Source: SZAS-79 sp964599095 (GTDB lineage: Bacteria > Pseudomonadota > Gammaproteobacteria > Burkholderiales > SG8-39). Taken from it: a stretch of 64,000 nt of DNA. The translations under genes were made by a program, and so were the position numbers. The stretch spans positions 1 to 64,000 of the forward strand of contig CAZREB010000023.1 of the NCBI GenBank assembly GCA_964599095.1, in the 5' to 3' direction. Under the pieces are notes generated by a model. The model had not been told where the DNA came from. It did not search any database and saw nothing but the letters and a program-made list of their open reading frames with translations. This document shows, piece by piece, positions 9,477-18,463 of this stretch; position 1 is the stretch's first letter; every line of letters begins with the position of its first letter.

Positions 9477-11086
9477 CATGGTCTTGCTACGCCGAACTGG
9501 ACGGGCCGTAGCGTGCGCGCATCGCCGTCCCGGCAGATGGAAAGCGCGAAGCCGAGCACGTTCCTGGTGTCGCGCGGATCGATGATGCCGTCGTCGAGCA
9601 TCAGGCCCGAGGTCACGAAGGCGCTGGACTGGGATTCGAAATTCTCGATGATCTTCCTTTGCAGCGCGTCGATCGCGACATGGTCCGGCTCCTGGCCCTT
9701 GCGGCGCGAGCCGGCCTCCATGACGATCGCCATCGTGAGCGCCGCCTGCTCTGCACCCATGACGGCCGTCTGCGTATTCGGCCACGAGAACAGGAACCGC
9801 GGCGCATAGCCCCGGCCGCACATGCCGTAGTTGCCCGCGCCGAACGACGCGCCGCACATCAGCGTGATCTGGGGCACGTTGGCATTCGACACCGCCTGGA
9901 TCATCTTGGAGCCGTGCTTGATCATGCCGGCCTCCTCGGAAGCCTTGCCGACGATGTAGCCGGTGGTGTTCTGCAGGTAGAGGATCGGCAGCCCCGCCTG
10001 GCAGCAGGACTGGATGAAATGCGTGGCCTTGTTGGCACCGGCCGGATCGAGCGGGCCGTTGTTGGTGACGATGCCCACCGGCATGCCCTGCACGGCTGCG
10101 TGCCCGCAGACGGTGGCCATGCCGTAGTCGTGCTTGAAATCGAGGAAGTCCGAGTCGTCGACGAAGCGGGCGATGGCTTCGCGCATGTCGACCGGCTTGC
10201 GATAGTCCTCGGGCATCACGCCGAGTAATTCATCGGCTGCAAAGCGCGGTGGCTTGCCGCCGGGCAGCGAAGTGGACTGCCAGCCGAGGCGGGCGAGCAC
10301 TTCGCGTGCATACCGGATGCCGTCGGCGTCGTCCTCGGCAAGGTATTCGCCCAGGCCCGAGACGTGCGTATGCATCACTGCGCCGCCGAGCTCCTCGTCG
10401 GTCGCGATCTCTCCGGTCGCCGCTTTCAACAACGGAGGTCCGGCCAGGAATGCCCTGGCGCGGCCGCGCACCATGATCACGTAGTCCGACAGCCCGGGCA
10501 TGTACGCCCCGCCCGCGGTGGACGAACCGTGCACCACGGTGACCACGGGAATGCCCGCCGCCGAAAGTCGCGCGAGGTTGCGGAAGATCGTCCCGCCGTG
10601 GATGAATCCTTCCACCTTGTACTTGAGCAGGTTCGCGCCCGCGGATTCGACCAGGTGCACGAACGGCAGCTTGTTCTCCAGCGCCAGGTCCTGCGCGCGC
10701 AGCAGCTTTTCCCGGCCCATGGCCTGGATCGCGCCCGCGTCTATGCCGGAATCGCTCGCCACCACGATCGAGCGCACGCCGTTCACGTAGCCTATGCCGC
10801 TCAGCATGCCGCCGCCGGGGATCGACTTGGCCGGGTCGGGATTGTCGCGGCAGAAGCCGGCGATCGACGAAAGTTCCAGCCACGGCGCGCCCGGATCCAG
10901 CAGGCGCGCAATCCGTTCCCGCGGCAGCAGCTGCCCGCGTTTGTCAAAGAGCGGCCTGGCCCGGGCCGATGCTTCGGCGGCGCGGCCTTCGAGCGAGCGC
11001 AGTTGCGCGACCAGCTCGAGCATGCGCTTGCGGTTGCGCTGGAAAGCGTCGCTCGTGACGTCGAGCTTCGAGGCAATTGCAGGCAT
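9476..11086 (-). CDS. atuC: Acyl-CoA carboxylase carboxyltransferase subunit (geranyl-CoA carboxylase beta type)
   Basis: A 536-residue carboxyltransferase of the crotonase-like ACCT family, the partner of the biotin subunit downstream. It begins MPAIASKLDVTSDAFQRN, has KRGQLLPRERIARLLDPG, the oxyanion-hole region VVHGSSTAGGAYMPGLSDY in the N-terminal half, and ASFGAGNYGMCGRGY followed by PRFLFSWPN in the C-terminal half. The AFLAGPPLLKAATGEIAT segment is shared by geranyl-CoA and methylcrotonyl-CoA carboxylases. The ATG overlaps the stop of the SDR gene by one base (TGATG). Synteny with atuB and atuD makes geranyl-CoA or a similar 3-methyl-branched enoyl-CoA the likely substrate. Activity needs proof, because the methylcrotonyl enzyme is closely related. 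Confidence 0.75.
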   Translation of the reverse strand: MPAIASKLDVTSDAFQRNRKRMLELVAQLRSLEGRAAEASARARPLFDKRGQLLPRERIARLLDPGAPWLELSSIAGFCRDNPDPAKSIPGGGMLSGIGYVNGVRSIVVASDSGIDAGAIQAMGREKLLRAQDLALENKLPFVHLVESAGANLLKYKVEGFIHGGTIFRNLARLSAAGIPVVTVVHGSSTAGGAYMPGLSDYVIMVRGRARAFLAGPPLLKAATGEIATDEELGGAVMHTHVSGLGEYLAEDDADGIRYAREVLARLGWQSTSLPGGKPPRFAADELLGVMPEDYRKPVDMREAIARFVDDSDFLDFKHDYGMATVCGHAAVQGMPVGIVTNNGPLDPAGANKATHFIQSCCQAGLPILYLQNTTGYIVGKASEEAGMIKHGSKMIQAVSNANVPQITLMCGASFGAGNYGMCGRGYAPRFLFSWPNTQTAVMGAEQAALTMAIVMEAGSRRKGQEPDHVAIDALQRKIIENFESQSSAFVTSGLMLDDGIIDPRDTRNVLGFALSICRDGDARTLRPVQFGVARP

Positions 11087-11979
11087 CAGTCGCGCAGGAT
11101 CTTGGGCAGTTGGGCCAGATGAAAGCCGTCGAACGCTAGCGTCTTTCCCCGTGCGATCGGATGGTCCCAAACCCGCTTCGCGTTCGGCACTGCGCCATCG
11201 ACGCGCAGGCAGGAGCCCGAGATGAAGGCCGCCGCCGGCGAAAGCAGGAAGACGACGGCCGCAGAAACTTCCGATTCGGTGCCCAGCCGCCCGGCCGGCA
11301 CTTTCCCGGGCAGCGCGCGGATATGTTCGCGCATCGATTCCGGGTAGTGGTCCATGCCGCTCGAGGCGATCCAGCCCGGCGCCACCGCATTCACGCGGAT
11401 CGGCGCCCATTCGAGCGAGGCGGTCTCGGTGAAGTTGAGCATCCCGGCGCGCGCGGCGCCCGAGTGGCCCATGCCGGGCATGCCGGCCCACATGTCGGCG
11501 ATGATGTTGACGATCGCGCCGGGGTTGCCGGCTTTCGCCGCGGCTTTCATCGATTGGGTGTAGCACTCGCGGGCCACCAGGAAGCCGCCGGTCAGGTTGT
11601 TCCTGACGACCGTATCCCAGCCTTTGGCCGAGATCGCTTCCAGCGGTGCCGCGAACTGGCCGCCGGCGTTGTTGACCAGCAGGTCGATGTGGCTGAATCC
11701 GGCAACGATCGCAGCGACGGTCTCGCGCACGCGGTCCTCCTCGCGAATGTCGCAGCTGCGGCAGATTGCCTGGCCGCCGGCTGCGGCGATTTCCTTCGCG
11801 ACCGCTTCGAGCTTTTCCAGCTTGCGCCCCACGAGAGCCACGCGCGCGCCCAGCGCCGCGAGTTCGTGCGCGATGCACCGCCCGATGCCCGATCCGCCAC
11901 CGGTCACCAGGGCGGTGCGGCCGGCGAAAAGGCCGGCGCGAAAGATCGTTTGAAACGCTGTTGAAGTGGCTGTTTTCAT
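11086..11979 (-). CDS. atuB: SDR-family oxidoreductase, AtuB/PECR-like
   Basis: A 297-residue short-chain dehydrogenase fold protein, first gene of the minus-strand operon. TGGGSGIG lies at residues 26-33 and NNAGG at 103-107. The usual YxxxK is absent: the region reads GHSGAARAG (171-179), with histidine where tyrosine is expected, as in peroxisomal trans-2-enoyl-CoA reductase-like members. It may therefore be an enoyl-CoA reductase rather than an alcohol dehydrogenase. An ATG at 11979 is preferred over the GTG at 12018, which would add a tail lying over the divergent promoter. AtuB is commonly listed as a citronellol/citronellal dehydrogenase; the name here follows gene order. Confidence 0.65.
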   Translation of the reverse strand: MKTATSTAFQTIFRAGLFAGRTALVTGGGSGIGRCIAHELAALGARVALVGRKLEKLEAVAKEIAAAGGQAICRSCDIREEDRVRETVAAIVAGFSHIDLLVNNAGGQFAAPLEAISAKGWDTVVRNNLTGGFLVARECYTQSMKAAAKAGNPGAIVNIIADMWAGMPGMGHSGAARAGMLNFTETASLEWAPIRVNAVAPGWIASSGMDHYPESMREHIRALPGKVPAGRLGTESEVSAAVVFLLSPAAAFISGSCLRVDGAVPNAKRVWDHPIARGKTLAFDGFHLAQLPKILRD

Positions 11980-11995
11980 TCGGGCCGGCGGTCTA

Positions 11996-12024
11996 TTGGT
12001 CAGTCTCTCCCAATGCACTATGAT
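11996..12024 (+). promoter_or_regulatory. Sigma70-like promoter for the 12-26 kb operon
   Basis: TTGGTC at 11996-12001 and TATGAT at 12019-12024 are separated by 17 bases, giving a start point near 12031 and a leader of about 30 bases before the ATG at 12060. The -10 box matches five of six consensus positions, the -35 box three. The site lies in the 80-base divergent gap, so a repressor here could control both the Atu-like operon and the beta-oxidation run. Placed by eye. Confidence 0.5.
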
Positions 12025-12059
12025 CCGTCAAACCCCGCACCAAAACAGAGTGAACCGCC

Positions 12060-13214
12060 ATGATTGCGCGCACCTTGTTCGGCCCAGAACACGAAACCTT
12101 CCGCGACAGCGTTCGCCGTTTCATGGAAGAGGAAGTCAAGCCGAACGACGAGCGATGGCAGGAGCAGGGCTATGTCGATCGCGACACCTGGAAGAAAGCC
12201 GGCGCCAACGGGTTCCTGTGCCCGACAATGCCGGAAGAGTACGGCGGCGCAGGCGCCGACCGGCTCTACAGCGTCATCCTGATGGAAGAGCAGGCGCGCG
12301 CGAACAACACCTCGATCGGCTTCAGCCTGCATTCGGAGATCGTGGCGCCGTATCTGAACCGTTACGGATCGGACGCCCTCAAGAAGAAGTACCTGCCGAA
12401 GATGGCCGCGGGCGAGCTGATCGGCGCGATCGCAATGACCGAGCCGGGCACCGGCTCGGACCTGCAGTCGGTCAAGACCACGGCGGTGAAGAAGGGCGAC
12501 CGCTATGTGATCAACGGCTCGAAGACCTTCATCACGAACGGGTGGAATGCCGACCTCGTCATCGTGGTCACCAAGACCGATCCGACCAAGGGCGCCAAGG
12601 GCACCAGCCTCATCGTGGTCGACACCACGATGAAAGGGTTCACGAAGGGCAAACGCCTCAAGAAGATGGGCCTCAAGGGCCAGGACACCGCAGAGCTCTT
12701 TTTCGACAACGTCGAGGTGCCGGCCGAGAACCTCCTCGGCCAGGAAGGCAACGGCTTCATCTACCTGATGCAGGAGCTGCCCTGGGAGCGGATGCAGATC
12801 GCGATCGGCGCGGTTGCCAAGACTGAAGCCGCGATCCAGTGGACTACGGACTACGTGCGCGAGAGGAAGGCTTTCGGCAAGCCGGTGGCCGGATTCCAGA
12901 ACACGCGCTTCAAGCTCGCCGAATGCGTGACCCAGGCGCAGGTTGCGCGCGTCTTCGTGGACAAGTGCATCGCGCTGCTGCTCGAAGGCAAGCTCGACGC
13001 GGCGACCGCCGCGATGGCCAAGTACTGGACCACCGACCTCGAGGGAAAGATCATCGACGAATGCCTGCAGCTGCACGGCGGCTACGGGTTCATGTGGGAA
13101 TTCCCGATCGCGCGCGCCTACGTGGATGCAAGGGTAGCGCGCATCTACGGCGGGACGAACGAGATCATGAAGGAAGTCATCTCCAGGTCGATCGGCCTGG
13201 GCGAGACAAAGTAA
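12060..13214 (+). CDS. Long-chain-type acyl-CoA dehydrogenase
   Basis: A 384-residue FAD enzyme resembling the mitochondrial long-chain acyl-CoA dehydrogenase along its length: MEEEVKPNDERWQEQG near the start, AMTEPGTGSDLQSVK in the middle, MQELPWERMQIAIGAV, RERKAFGKPVAGFQNTRFKL, the LQLHGGYGFMWEFPIARAY stretch and the ending RIYGGTNEIMKE. As in that group, the C-terminal glutamate of medium-chain enzymes is glycine (IYGG). It performs the first oxidation of beta-oxidation. It heads the plus-strand run, 41 bases before a thiolase gene, diverging from the Atu-like operon. Confidence 0.92.
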   Translation: MIARTLFGPEHETFRDSVRRFMEEEVKPNDERWQEQGYVDRDTWKKAGANGFLCPTMPEEYGGAGADRLYSVILMEEQARANNTSIGFSLHSEIVAPYLNRYGSDALKKKYLPKMAAGELIGAIAMTEPGTGSDLQSVKTTAVKKGDRYVINGSKTFITNGWNADLVIVVTKTDPTKGAKGTSLIVVDTTMKGFTKGKRLKKMGLKGQDTAELFFDNVEVPAENLLGQEGNGFIYLMQELPWERMQIAIGAVAKTEAAIQWTTDYVRERKAFGKPVAGFQNTRFKLAECVTQAQVARVFVDKCIALLLEGKLDAATAAMAKYWTTDLEGKIIDECLQLHGGYGFMWEFPIARAYVDARVARIYGGTNEIMKEVISRSIGLGETK

Positions 13215-13255
13215 TACAGCCCAAGTAGCCAAACCCCGGTACACAGGAGACAGCC

Positions 13256-14461
13256 ATGGCCGAAGCATTCATCTACTCAGCGCTGCGCACGCCGCGCGGC
13301 AAGGGCAAGCGGGACGGTTCGCTGCACGAGGTCAAGCCGATCTCTCTGCTCAAAGGCATCCTGGAGGAACTGCAGTCGCGTAACGACCTCGACACCTCGC
13401 AGGTCGACGACGTGGTCATGGGCTGCGTCACGCCGGTGGGCGAGCAGGGCTCGTGCATCGCGAAGACCGCCGCGCTCGCCGCAGGATGGGACTTCCGCGC
13501 CTCGGGCGTGCAGCTCAACCGCTTCTGCGCCTCGGGGCTGGAAGCGGTCAACATGGCCGCGCAAAAGGTGCGCTCCGACTGGGAAGACCTGGTCGTGGCC
13601 GGCGGCGTCGAGTCGATGTCGCGCGTGCCGCTGGGCACCGACCGCGGTGCGTGGGCCTGCGACCCGGAAACCGCACTCGACACCCAGTTCATCCCGCAGG
13701 GCATCGGCGCCGACCTGATCGCGACGCTCGAGGAGTTCTCACGCGAGGACGTCGACCGCTTCGCGCTCGGTTCGCAGAAGAAGGCGGCCAAGGCGAGGGA
13801 GGGCGGGCTGTTCAAGGATTCAGTGGTGCCGGTCACGGACGGAATCGGCGACGTGATCCTCGGCGAAGACGAGTTCATCAAGCCGCATACGACGATGGAG
13901 GGCCTTGCCTCGTTGAAAGTCTCCTTCGAGCAGATGGGGGCGATGGGCTACGACTCGGTCGCGCTGCGGCGCTATCCGCAGGTCGAGCGCATCCGGCATG
14001 TGCATACCGCCGGCAACAGTTCCGGCATCGTCGATGGCGCAGCCGCAGTTCTGATCGGTTCGGAAGCCAAGGGACGCGACCTCGGGCTCAAGCCGCGTGC
14101 GCGCATCGTAGCCACGGCGCTCTCGGGCGCCGACCCGACGATCATGCTTACCGGCCCGATGCCGGCCGCGCGCAAGGCGCTCGCCAAGGCCGGCCTGACG
14201 ATCGACCAGATCGACCTGTTCGAGGTCAACGAGGCCTTTGCCGTGGTGCCGATGAAATTCATGAAGGAGATGGGCGTGCCCGAGGAAAAGGTGAACGTCA
14301 ACGGCGGCTCGATCGCCATGGGCCACCCGCTCGGCGCGACCGGCGCGATGATCGTCGGCACGCTGATCGACGAGCTGGAGCGCAGGAAGCTGCGCTACGG
14401 CCTCGCCACGCTTTGCGTCGGTGGCGGCATGGGCATCGCCACGATCGTCGAAAGAGTCTGA
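13256..14461 (+). CDS. Acetyl-CoA acyltransferase (thiolase)
   Basis: A 401-residue thiolase that cleaves 3-ketoacyl-CoA with CoA. The acylated cysteine is C91 in NRFCASGLEAVN; NEAFAVVP, NGGSIAMGHPLGATGA (catalytic histidine) and CVGGGMG near the end (second cysteine) complete the active site. The overall pattern resembles FadI/FadA-type degradative thiolases rather than PhaA. AGGAGA sits before the ATG. Its stop overlaps the next start by one base (TGATG), so it is translationally coupled to the FadJ-like partner, as expected for a trifunctional-type beta-oxidation complex. A second thiolase/FadB-like pair lies on the other strand near 38 kb. Confidence 0.93.
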   Translation: MAEAFIYSALRTPRGKGKRDGSLHEVKPISLLKGILEELQSRNDLDTSQVDDVVMGCVTPVGEQGSCIAKTAALAAGWDFRASGVQLNRFCASGLEAVNMAAQKVRSDWEDLVVAGGVESMSRVPLGTDRGAWACDPETALDTQFIPQGIGADLIATLEEFSREDVDRFALGSQKKAAKAREGGLFKDSVVPVTDGIGDVILGEDEFIKPHTTMEGLASLKVSFEQMGAMGYDSVALRRYPQVERIRHVHTAGNSSGIVDGAAAVLIGSEAKGRDLGLKPRARIVATALSGADPTIMLTGPMPAARKALAKAGLTIDQIDLFEVNEAFAVVPMKFMKEMGVPEEKVNVNGGSIAMGHPLGATGAMIVGTLIDELERRKLRYGLATLCVGGGMGIATIVERV

Positions 14462-16581
14462 TGTCGCCGATACGCTACGAGTTGGGGGCGGACCGCGTCG
14501 TCACGCTCACGTTCGACGCGCCCGAGGGCTCGGTCAACACGATGTCCGAGGCGTGGAAGAAGGCTTTCACGGAAAACGTCGCCCGGCTCGAAAAGGAGAA
14601 AGACTCATTCGACGGCGTGATCCTCGCGTCGGCCAAGAAAACCTTCTTCGCCGGCGCGGAACTGAAGGACATGGTCAAGCTGAAAGCGTCCGATGCGCCC
14701 AGGCTCTTCCATGAGCTCGAGGCGATCAAGGCCGATTTCCGCAAGCTCGAAAAGCTGGGCAGGCCCGTGGTGGCGGTGCTCGCGGGCACTGCCCTGGGCG
14801 GCGGGTTCGAGATCGCGTTGTCGGCGCATTGCCGGATCTGCGTCGACGACCCGAAGATCCAGCTCGGCTTTCCCGAGGTAGCGCTGGGCCTGCTGCCCGG
14901 CGCGGGCGGCGTGACCAAGCTCACGCGCCTGCTCGGTTTGCAGGCGGCGTTCCCGTACCTGATCGAAGGCAAGCTGATGAAGCCGGCGGACGCGGCCAAG
15001 CTCGGGCTGCTGCAGGGGCTGGCCAAGGACGCGGCCAACGCGCTGTCGATGGCCCGCGACTGGATCAAGGCGAATCCGTCACCGGTGCAGCCCTGGGATG
15101 CCAAGGATTACCGGATGCCGGGCGGCAATTCGAATTCGCCGGCAGTCTCGCAGATGCTGGCCGTGGCTCCAGCCATGCTGGTCGAGAAAACCCGCGGCCT
15201 GTACCCGGCGCCCGAAGCGATCCTTTCGGCCATGGTCGAGGGGGCGTACGTCGATTTCGACACCGCAATGCGCATCGAATCGAGATATATCGCAAAGCTC
15301 GCGGTGGGGCAGGTTGCGAAGAACATGATTACCGCGTTCTTCTTCAACCTCACGGCGATCAAGAGCGGCGCATCGAGGCCCAAAGACGTACCCAAGTGGA
15401 AGCCGGCCAAGGTCGGCATCCTCGGCGCCGGCATGATGGGCGGCGGGATCGCCTATGCCACCGCAACGCGCGGCATTCCCTGCGTGCTCAAGGATGTGAC
15501 GATCGAAGCGGCGCAAAAGGGGCGCAGCTACACCGAGACCGTCCTGAACAAGCGCAAGGCGAGCCTCGACCCGCTCAACCTGATTGTGCCCACCGCGAGC
15601 GTCGACGACCTCGCCGGCTGCGACCTGATGATCGAGGCTGTGTTCGAAAAGCGCGACCTCAAGGCCCAGGTCACCAAGGAGTCCGAACCGAAACTCGCAC
15701 CCGGCGGCATCTTCGCGTCCAATACCTCGACGCTCCCGATCACCGGGCTCGCAATGGCTTCCTCAAAGCCGGAGAACTTCATCGGCCTGCATTTCTTCTC
15801 TCCGGTCGACCGGATGCCTCTGGTGGAAATCATCAAGGGCGCGAAGACCTCGCCCGAGACCATCGCGCGCGCCTACGACTACGTGCTTGCGATCTCGAAG
15901 ACGCCGATCGTGGTCAACGATTCGCGCGGCTTCTACACCAGCCGCACTTTCGGCACCTTCGTCATGGAAGGCTGCTCGATGCTCGCCGAAGGCATCCCGC
16001 CGGCGATCATCGAGAACGCCGGGCGCCTCGCCGGCATGCCGGTCGGGCCGCTCGAGGTCATCGACCAGACGTCGATGTCCCTTTCGCTGCACGTGATGGA
16101 GCAGACCAAGGCCGACATGGAGGCCGAGGGCAAGACCTACGTGCCGGCGCCGGGGCAGGACGTCGTCGTGCGCATGGTCAAGGAATTCAAGCGCCCGGGA
16201 CGCGCCGCCGGCGGCGGCTTTTACGAATACCCGAAGGAAGGCAAGAAATTCCTGTGGCCCGAGCTGAAGAAGATCTTCGCCAAGCCCGGCGCGACCTACG
16301 CCTTCGAGGAGCTCAAGGAGCGCATCCTCTATCGCCAGGCGATCGAGACAGCGCGCTGCCTGGAAGAGGGCGTGCTCACGAACGTCGGTGACGGCAACAT
16401 CGGCTCGATCTTCGGCATCGGCTTCCCCGCGTGGACAGGCGGGGCGCTGCAGTACGTCAACAACATCGGCTCGAGGAAATTCGTTGCGCGTGCCGATGAA
16501 CTCGCGAAGAAATACGGCGAGCGCTTCACGCCGCCGAAGCTGCTGCGCGATCTTGCCGCCAAGGACGGGATGCTCCTCTAG
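14461..16581 (+). CDS. Multifunctional enoyl-CoA hydratase / 3-hydroxyacyl-CoA dehydrogenase (FadJ-like)
   Basis: A 706-residue fusion protein. The N-terminal crotonase domain (about 1-190) keeps both catalytic glutamates in ALGGGFEIAL and FPEVALGLLPGAGG. The dehydrogenase half starts at about residue 318 with GILGAGMMGGGIAYA and has SNTSTLPI and the catalytic histidine in IGLHFFSPVDRMPLVEI, then the C-terminal helical domain. It hydrates trans-2-enoyl-CoA and oxidises the L-3-hydroxyacyl product with NAD. Gene order thiolase then FadJ with overlapping start fits a beta-oxidation complex. The start at 14461 is fixed by the TGATG junction; the open frame upstream is only out-of-frame thiolase sequence. 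Confidence 0.94.
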   Translation: MSPIRYELGADRVVTLTFDAPEGSVNTMSEAWKKAFTENVARLEKEKDSFDGVILASAKKTFFAGAELKDMVKLKASDAPRLFHELEAIKADFRKLEKLGRPVVAVLAGTALGGGFEIALSAHCRICVDDPKIQLGFPEVALGLLPGAGGVTKLTRLLGLQAAFPYLIEGKLMKPADAAKLGLLQGLAKDAANALSMARDWIKANPSPVQPWDAKDYRMPGGNSNSPAVSQMLAVAPAMLVEKTRGLYPAPEAILSAMVEGAYVDFDTAMRIESRYIAKLAVGQVAKNMITAFFFNLTAIKSGASRPKDVPKWKPAKVGILGAGMMGGGIAYATATRGIPCVLKDVTIEAAQKGRSYTETVLNKRKASLDPLNLIVPTASVDDLAGCDLMIEAVFEKRDLKAQVTKESEPKLAPGGIFASNTSTLPITGLAMASSKPENFIGLHFFSPVDRMPLVEIIKGAKTSPETIARAYDYVLAISKTPIVVNDSRGFYTSRTFGTFVMEGCSMLAEGIPPAIIENAGRLAGMPVGPLEVIDQTSMSLSLHVMEQTKADMEAEGKTYVPAPGQDVVVRMVKEFKRPGRAAGGGFYEYPKEGKKFLWPELKKIFAKPGATYAFEELKERILYRQAIETARCLEEGVLTNVGDGNIGSIFGIGFPAWTGGALQYVNNIGSRKFVARADELAKKYGERFTPPKLLRDLAAKDGMLL

Positions 16582-17544
16582 ATGTCGCTGCCGCCGATCC
16601 TGCAGGACCTTTCGCTCCCGGTGATCTGCTCGCCGATGTTCATCGCGGGCAACCCGAAGCTCGTCATCGAGCAATGCAAGGCCGGCGTCGTCGGGTCGTT
16701 CCCGGCGCTGAACGCGCGTCCGCAGGAAACGCTCGATGCCTGGCTGACCGAGATCGAGACCACGCTCGCGGACTTCCGCAAGGCAAATCCGGGCGCGACC
16801 GTCGCGCCCTATGCGGTCAACCAGATCGTGCACAAGTCGAACGACCGGCTCGCACACGACGTCGAGGTCTGCATCCGCCACAAGGTGCCGATCACGATCA
16901 CTTCGTTGCGGGCGCCCCATGATGTGGTTGCAGCGGTGCATTCCTACGGCGGCATCGTGCTGCATGACGTCATCAGCGTGCGCCATGCGGAGAAGGCGCT
17001 GGAAGCCGGCGTCGACGGCCTGATCCTGGTCTGCGCAGGCGCCGGCGGGCATGCGGGCACGCTCTCCCCGTTTGCATTGGTGGGCGAAGTGCGGCGCTTC
17101 TTCGACGGGCCGATCGTTCTCTCGGGCGCGATCGCCACGGGCGATGCAATCCTCGCGGCCCTCGCTTCCGGGGCGGACCTGGCCTATATCGGCACGCGAT
17201 TCCTCGCGACACCCGAGGCGAGCGTCCCGGATCGCTACAAGGAAGAGATCCTGAAGGCGGCCGCGGCCGACATCGTCTACACCGACCTCTTTTCCGGGGT
17301 GCACGGCAACTATCTCAAGCACAGCGTGGTGGCGGCCGGCTTCGACCCGCAGAACCTGCCGAAGTCCGATCCCTCCAGGATGAACTTCGGCTCCGGCAGC
17401 GGCGTGGAGAAAAAGGTCTGGCGCGACATCTGGAGCGCCGGGCAGGGCGTCGGGCAGATCAAGGCGATCATGCCGGTGGCCGAAGTGGTTGCGCAGCTGA
17501 AGAAGGAATACGTGGCCGCGCGGCAGCGCCTGCAGTTGGGGTAA
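16582..17544 (+). CDS. Nitronate monooxygenase / 2-nitropropane dioxygenase family protein
   Basis: A 320-residue FMN-dependent TIM-barrel protein. Its ATG follows the previous stop codon with no base between. AGAGGHAGTLSPFAL carries the catalytic-type histidine of nitronate monooxygenases, and SGAIATGDAILAALASGADLAYIGTRF is the phosphate-binding end of the FMN site. The opening PVICSPMFIAGNPKLV is also typical. Biochemically the family oxidises toxic alkyl nitronates, but many members lie in fatty-acid operons with unproven roles, and FabK-like enoyl reductases share the fold. Here it follows directly on fadJ, so a role in lipid or branched-acid breakdown is possible but unproven. Confidence 0.88.
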   Translation: MSLPPILQDLSLPVICSPMFIAGNPKLVIEQCKAGVVGSFPALNARPQETLDAWLTEIETTLADFRKANPGATVAPYAVNQIVHKSNDRLAHDVEVCIRHKVPITITSLRAPHDVVAAVHSYGGIVLHDVISVRHAEKALEAGVDGLILVCAGAGGHAGTLSPFALVGEVRRFFDGPIVLSGAIATGDAILAALASGADLAYIGTRFLATPEASVPDRYKEEILKAAAADIVYTDLFSGVHGNYLKHSVVAAGFDPQNLPKSDPSRMNFGSGSGVEKKVWRDIWSAGQGVGQIKAIMPVAEVVAQLKKEYVAARQRLQLG

Positions 17545-17586
17545 TCGAAGCCGCGGCGGATGCAGGGTTGACCGGAGGCCAGCACG

Positions 17587-18372
17587 ATGGCGGTTCTCGA
17601 AATCGAAAGGCGGGGCGCGGCGGCATGGCTGTGGCTGAACCGACCCGATGTGCGCAACGCACTCAACGAAGAACTCACCACCGCGATCGGCGAGGCCTTT
17701 GCGGCACTGGAAAAAGACGCCACCGCAAGGGTCGTGGTGCTCGCCGGCCGCGGGCAGGCGTTTTGCGCGGGCGGCGATCTCGGACGGATGGAAAAGGCCG
17801 CCAAGCTCGCCGAGGCCCGGGCGAAGAAAGACGCCGGCCGGTTCGCGAAACTCCTCTACCGCATCCACACTTGTCCCAAGCCGGTCATTGCACGCGTCCA
17901 CGGCCCCGCATTTGCGGGCGGCATGGGCCTGGTCGCCGCGAGCGACCTGGTCGTGGTCGCCGAGGAAGCCGAGTTCTGCCTGCCGGAGACGAAGATCGGC
18001 CTGGTGCCGGCGATGATCAGTCCCTATCTTGTGCGCGCCATGGGGGAGCAGCAGGCGCGGCGCTACATGCTCACCGGCGAGCGGCTGGCGGCGCGCGAGG
18101 CGCAGCGCCTCGGGTTTGCGCACGAATGCGTGCCGATGCCCGGGTTGGATGACTGTGTCGAGAAAATGGCTGCGCGGTTGGCGCAGGCGGGACCGCAGGC
18201 GCTGGCGACGACGAAGGAATTGCTGATGCGAGTCGGCAAGGCCTCGATCACGCCGCGCCTGGGCGTGCAGACTGCTGCGGTGCTGGCGCAGGTGCGCGCC
18301 GGCCCGGAGGCGGGCGAAGGCATCCGCTCCTTCCTCGAGAAGCGTAAACCCGCCTGGGTGGAACCGAAATAG
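17587..18372 (+). CDS. Enoyl-CoA hydratase, methylglutaconyl-/isohexenylglutaconyl-CoA hydratase-like (LiuC/AtuE type)
   Basis: A 261-residue crotonase-fold protein. GQAFCAGGDLGRME forms the CoA/oxyanion loop. The second glutamate is present in CLPETKIGLVPAMISPYLV, while the first site reads FAGGMGLVAASD with no glutamate, the arrangement I associate with LiuC/AtuE-type 3-methylglutaconyl-CoA hydratases. GEQQARRYMLTGERL after it also fits them. That activity is the step after geranyl-CoA or methylcrotonyl-CoA carboxylase, and atuE is exactly the gene missing from the divergent Atu-like operon about 6 kb away. The assignment between LiuC and AtuE cannot be made from motifs; an ordinary enoyl-CoA hydratase is the fallback. 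Confidence 0.8.
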   Translation: MAVLEIERRGAAAWLWLNRPDVRNALNEELTTAIGEAFAALEKDATARVVVLAGRGQAFCAGGDLGRMEKAAKLAEARAKKDAGRFAKLLYRIHTCPKPVIARVHGPAFAGGMGLVAASDLVVVAEEAEFCLPETKIGLVPAMISPYLVRAMGEQQARRYMLTGERLAAREAQRLGFAHECVPMPGLDDCVEKMAARLAQAGPQALATTKELLMRVGKASITPRLGVQTAAVLAQVRAGPEAGEGIRSFLEKRKPAWVEPK

Positions 18373-18463
18373 GCCGGATGCGCATGCGCGCTACCGGAAC
18401 TTTTCGCCCCGCGCCCTGCGCTACCATTGCGGTCCCGCACCGCCGCCCCGAGGAAGCACTTCA

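Noticed and set aside
12018..12018. GTG start of the AtuB-like SDR at 12018
   Set aside because: It would place coding sequence over the promoter of the divergent operon and add a tail with no SDR character.
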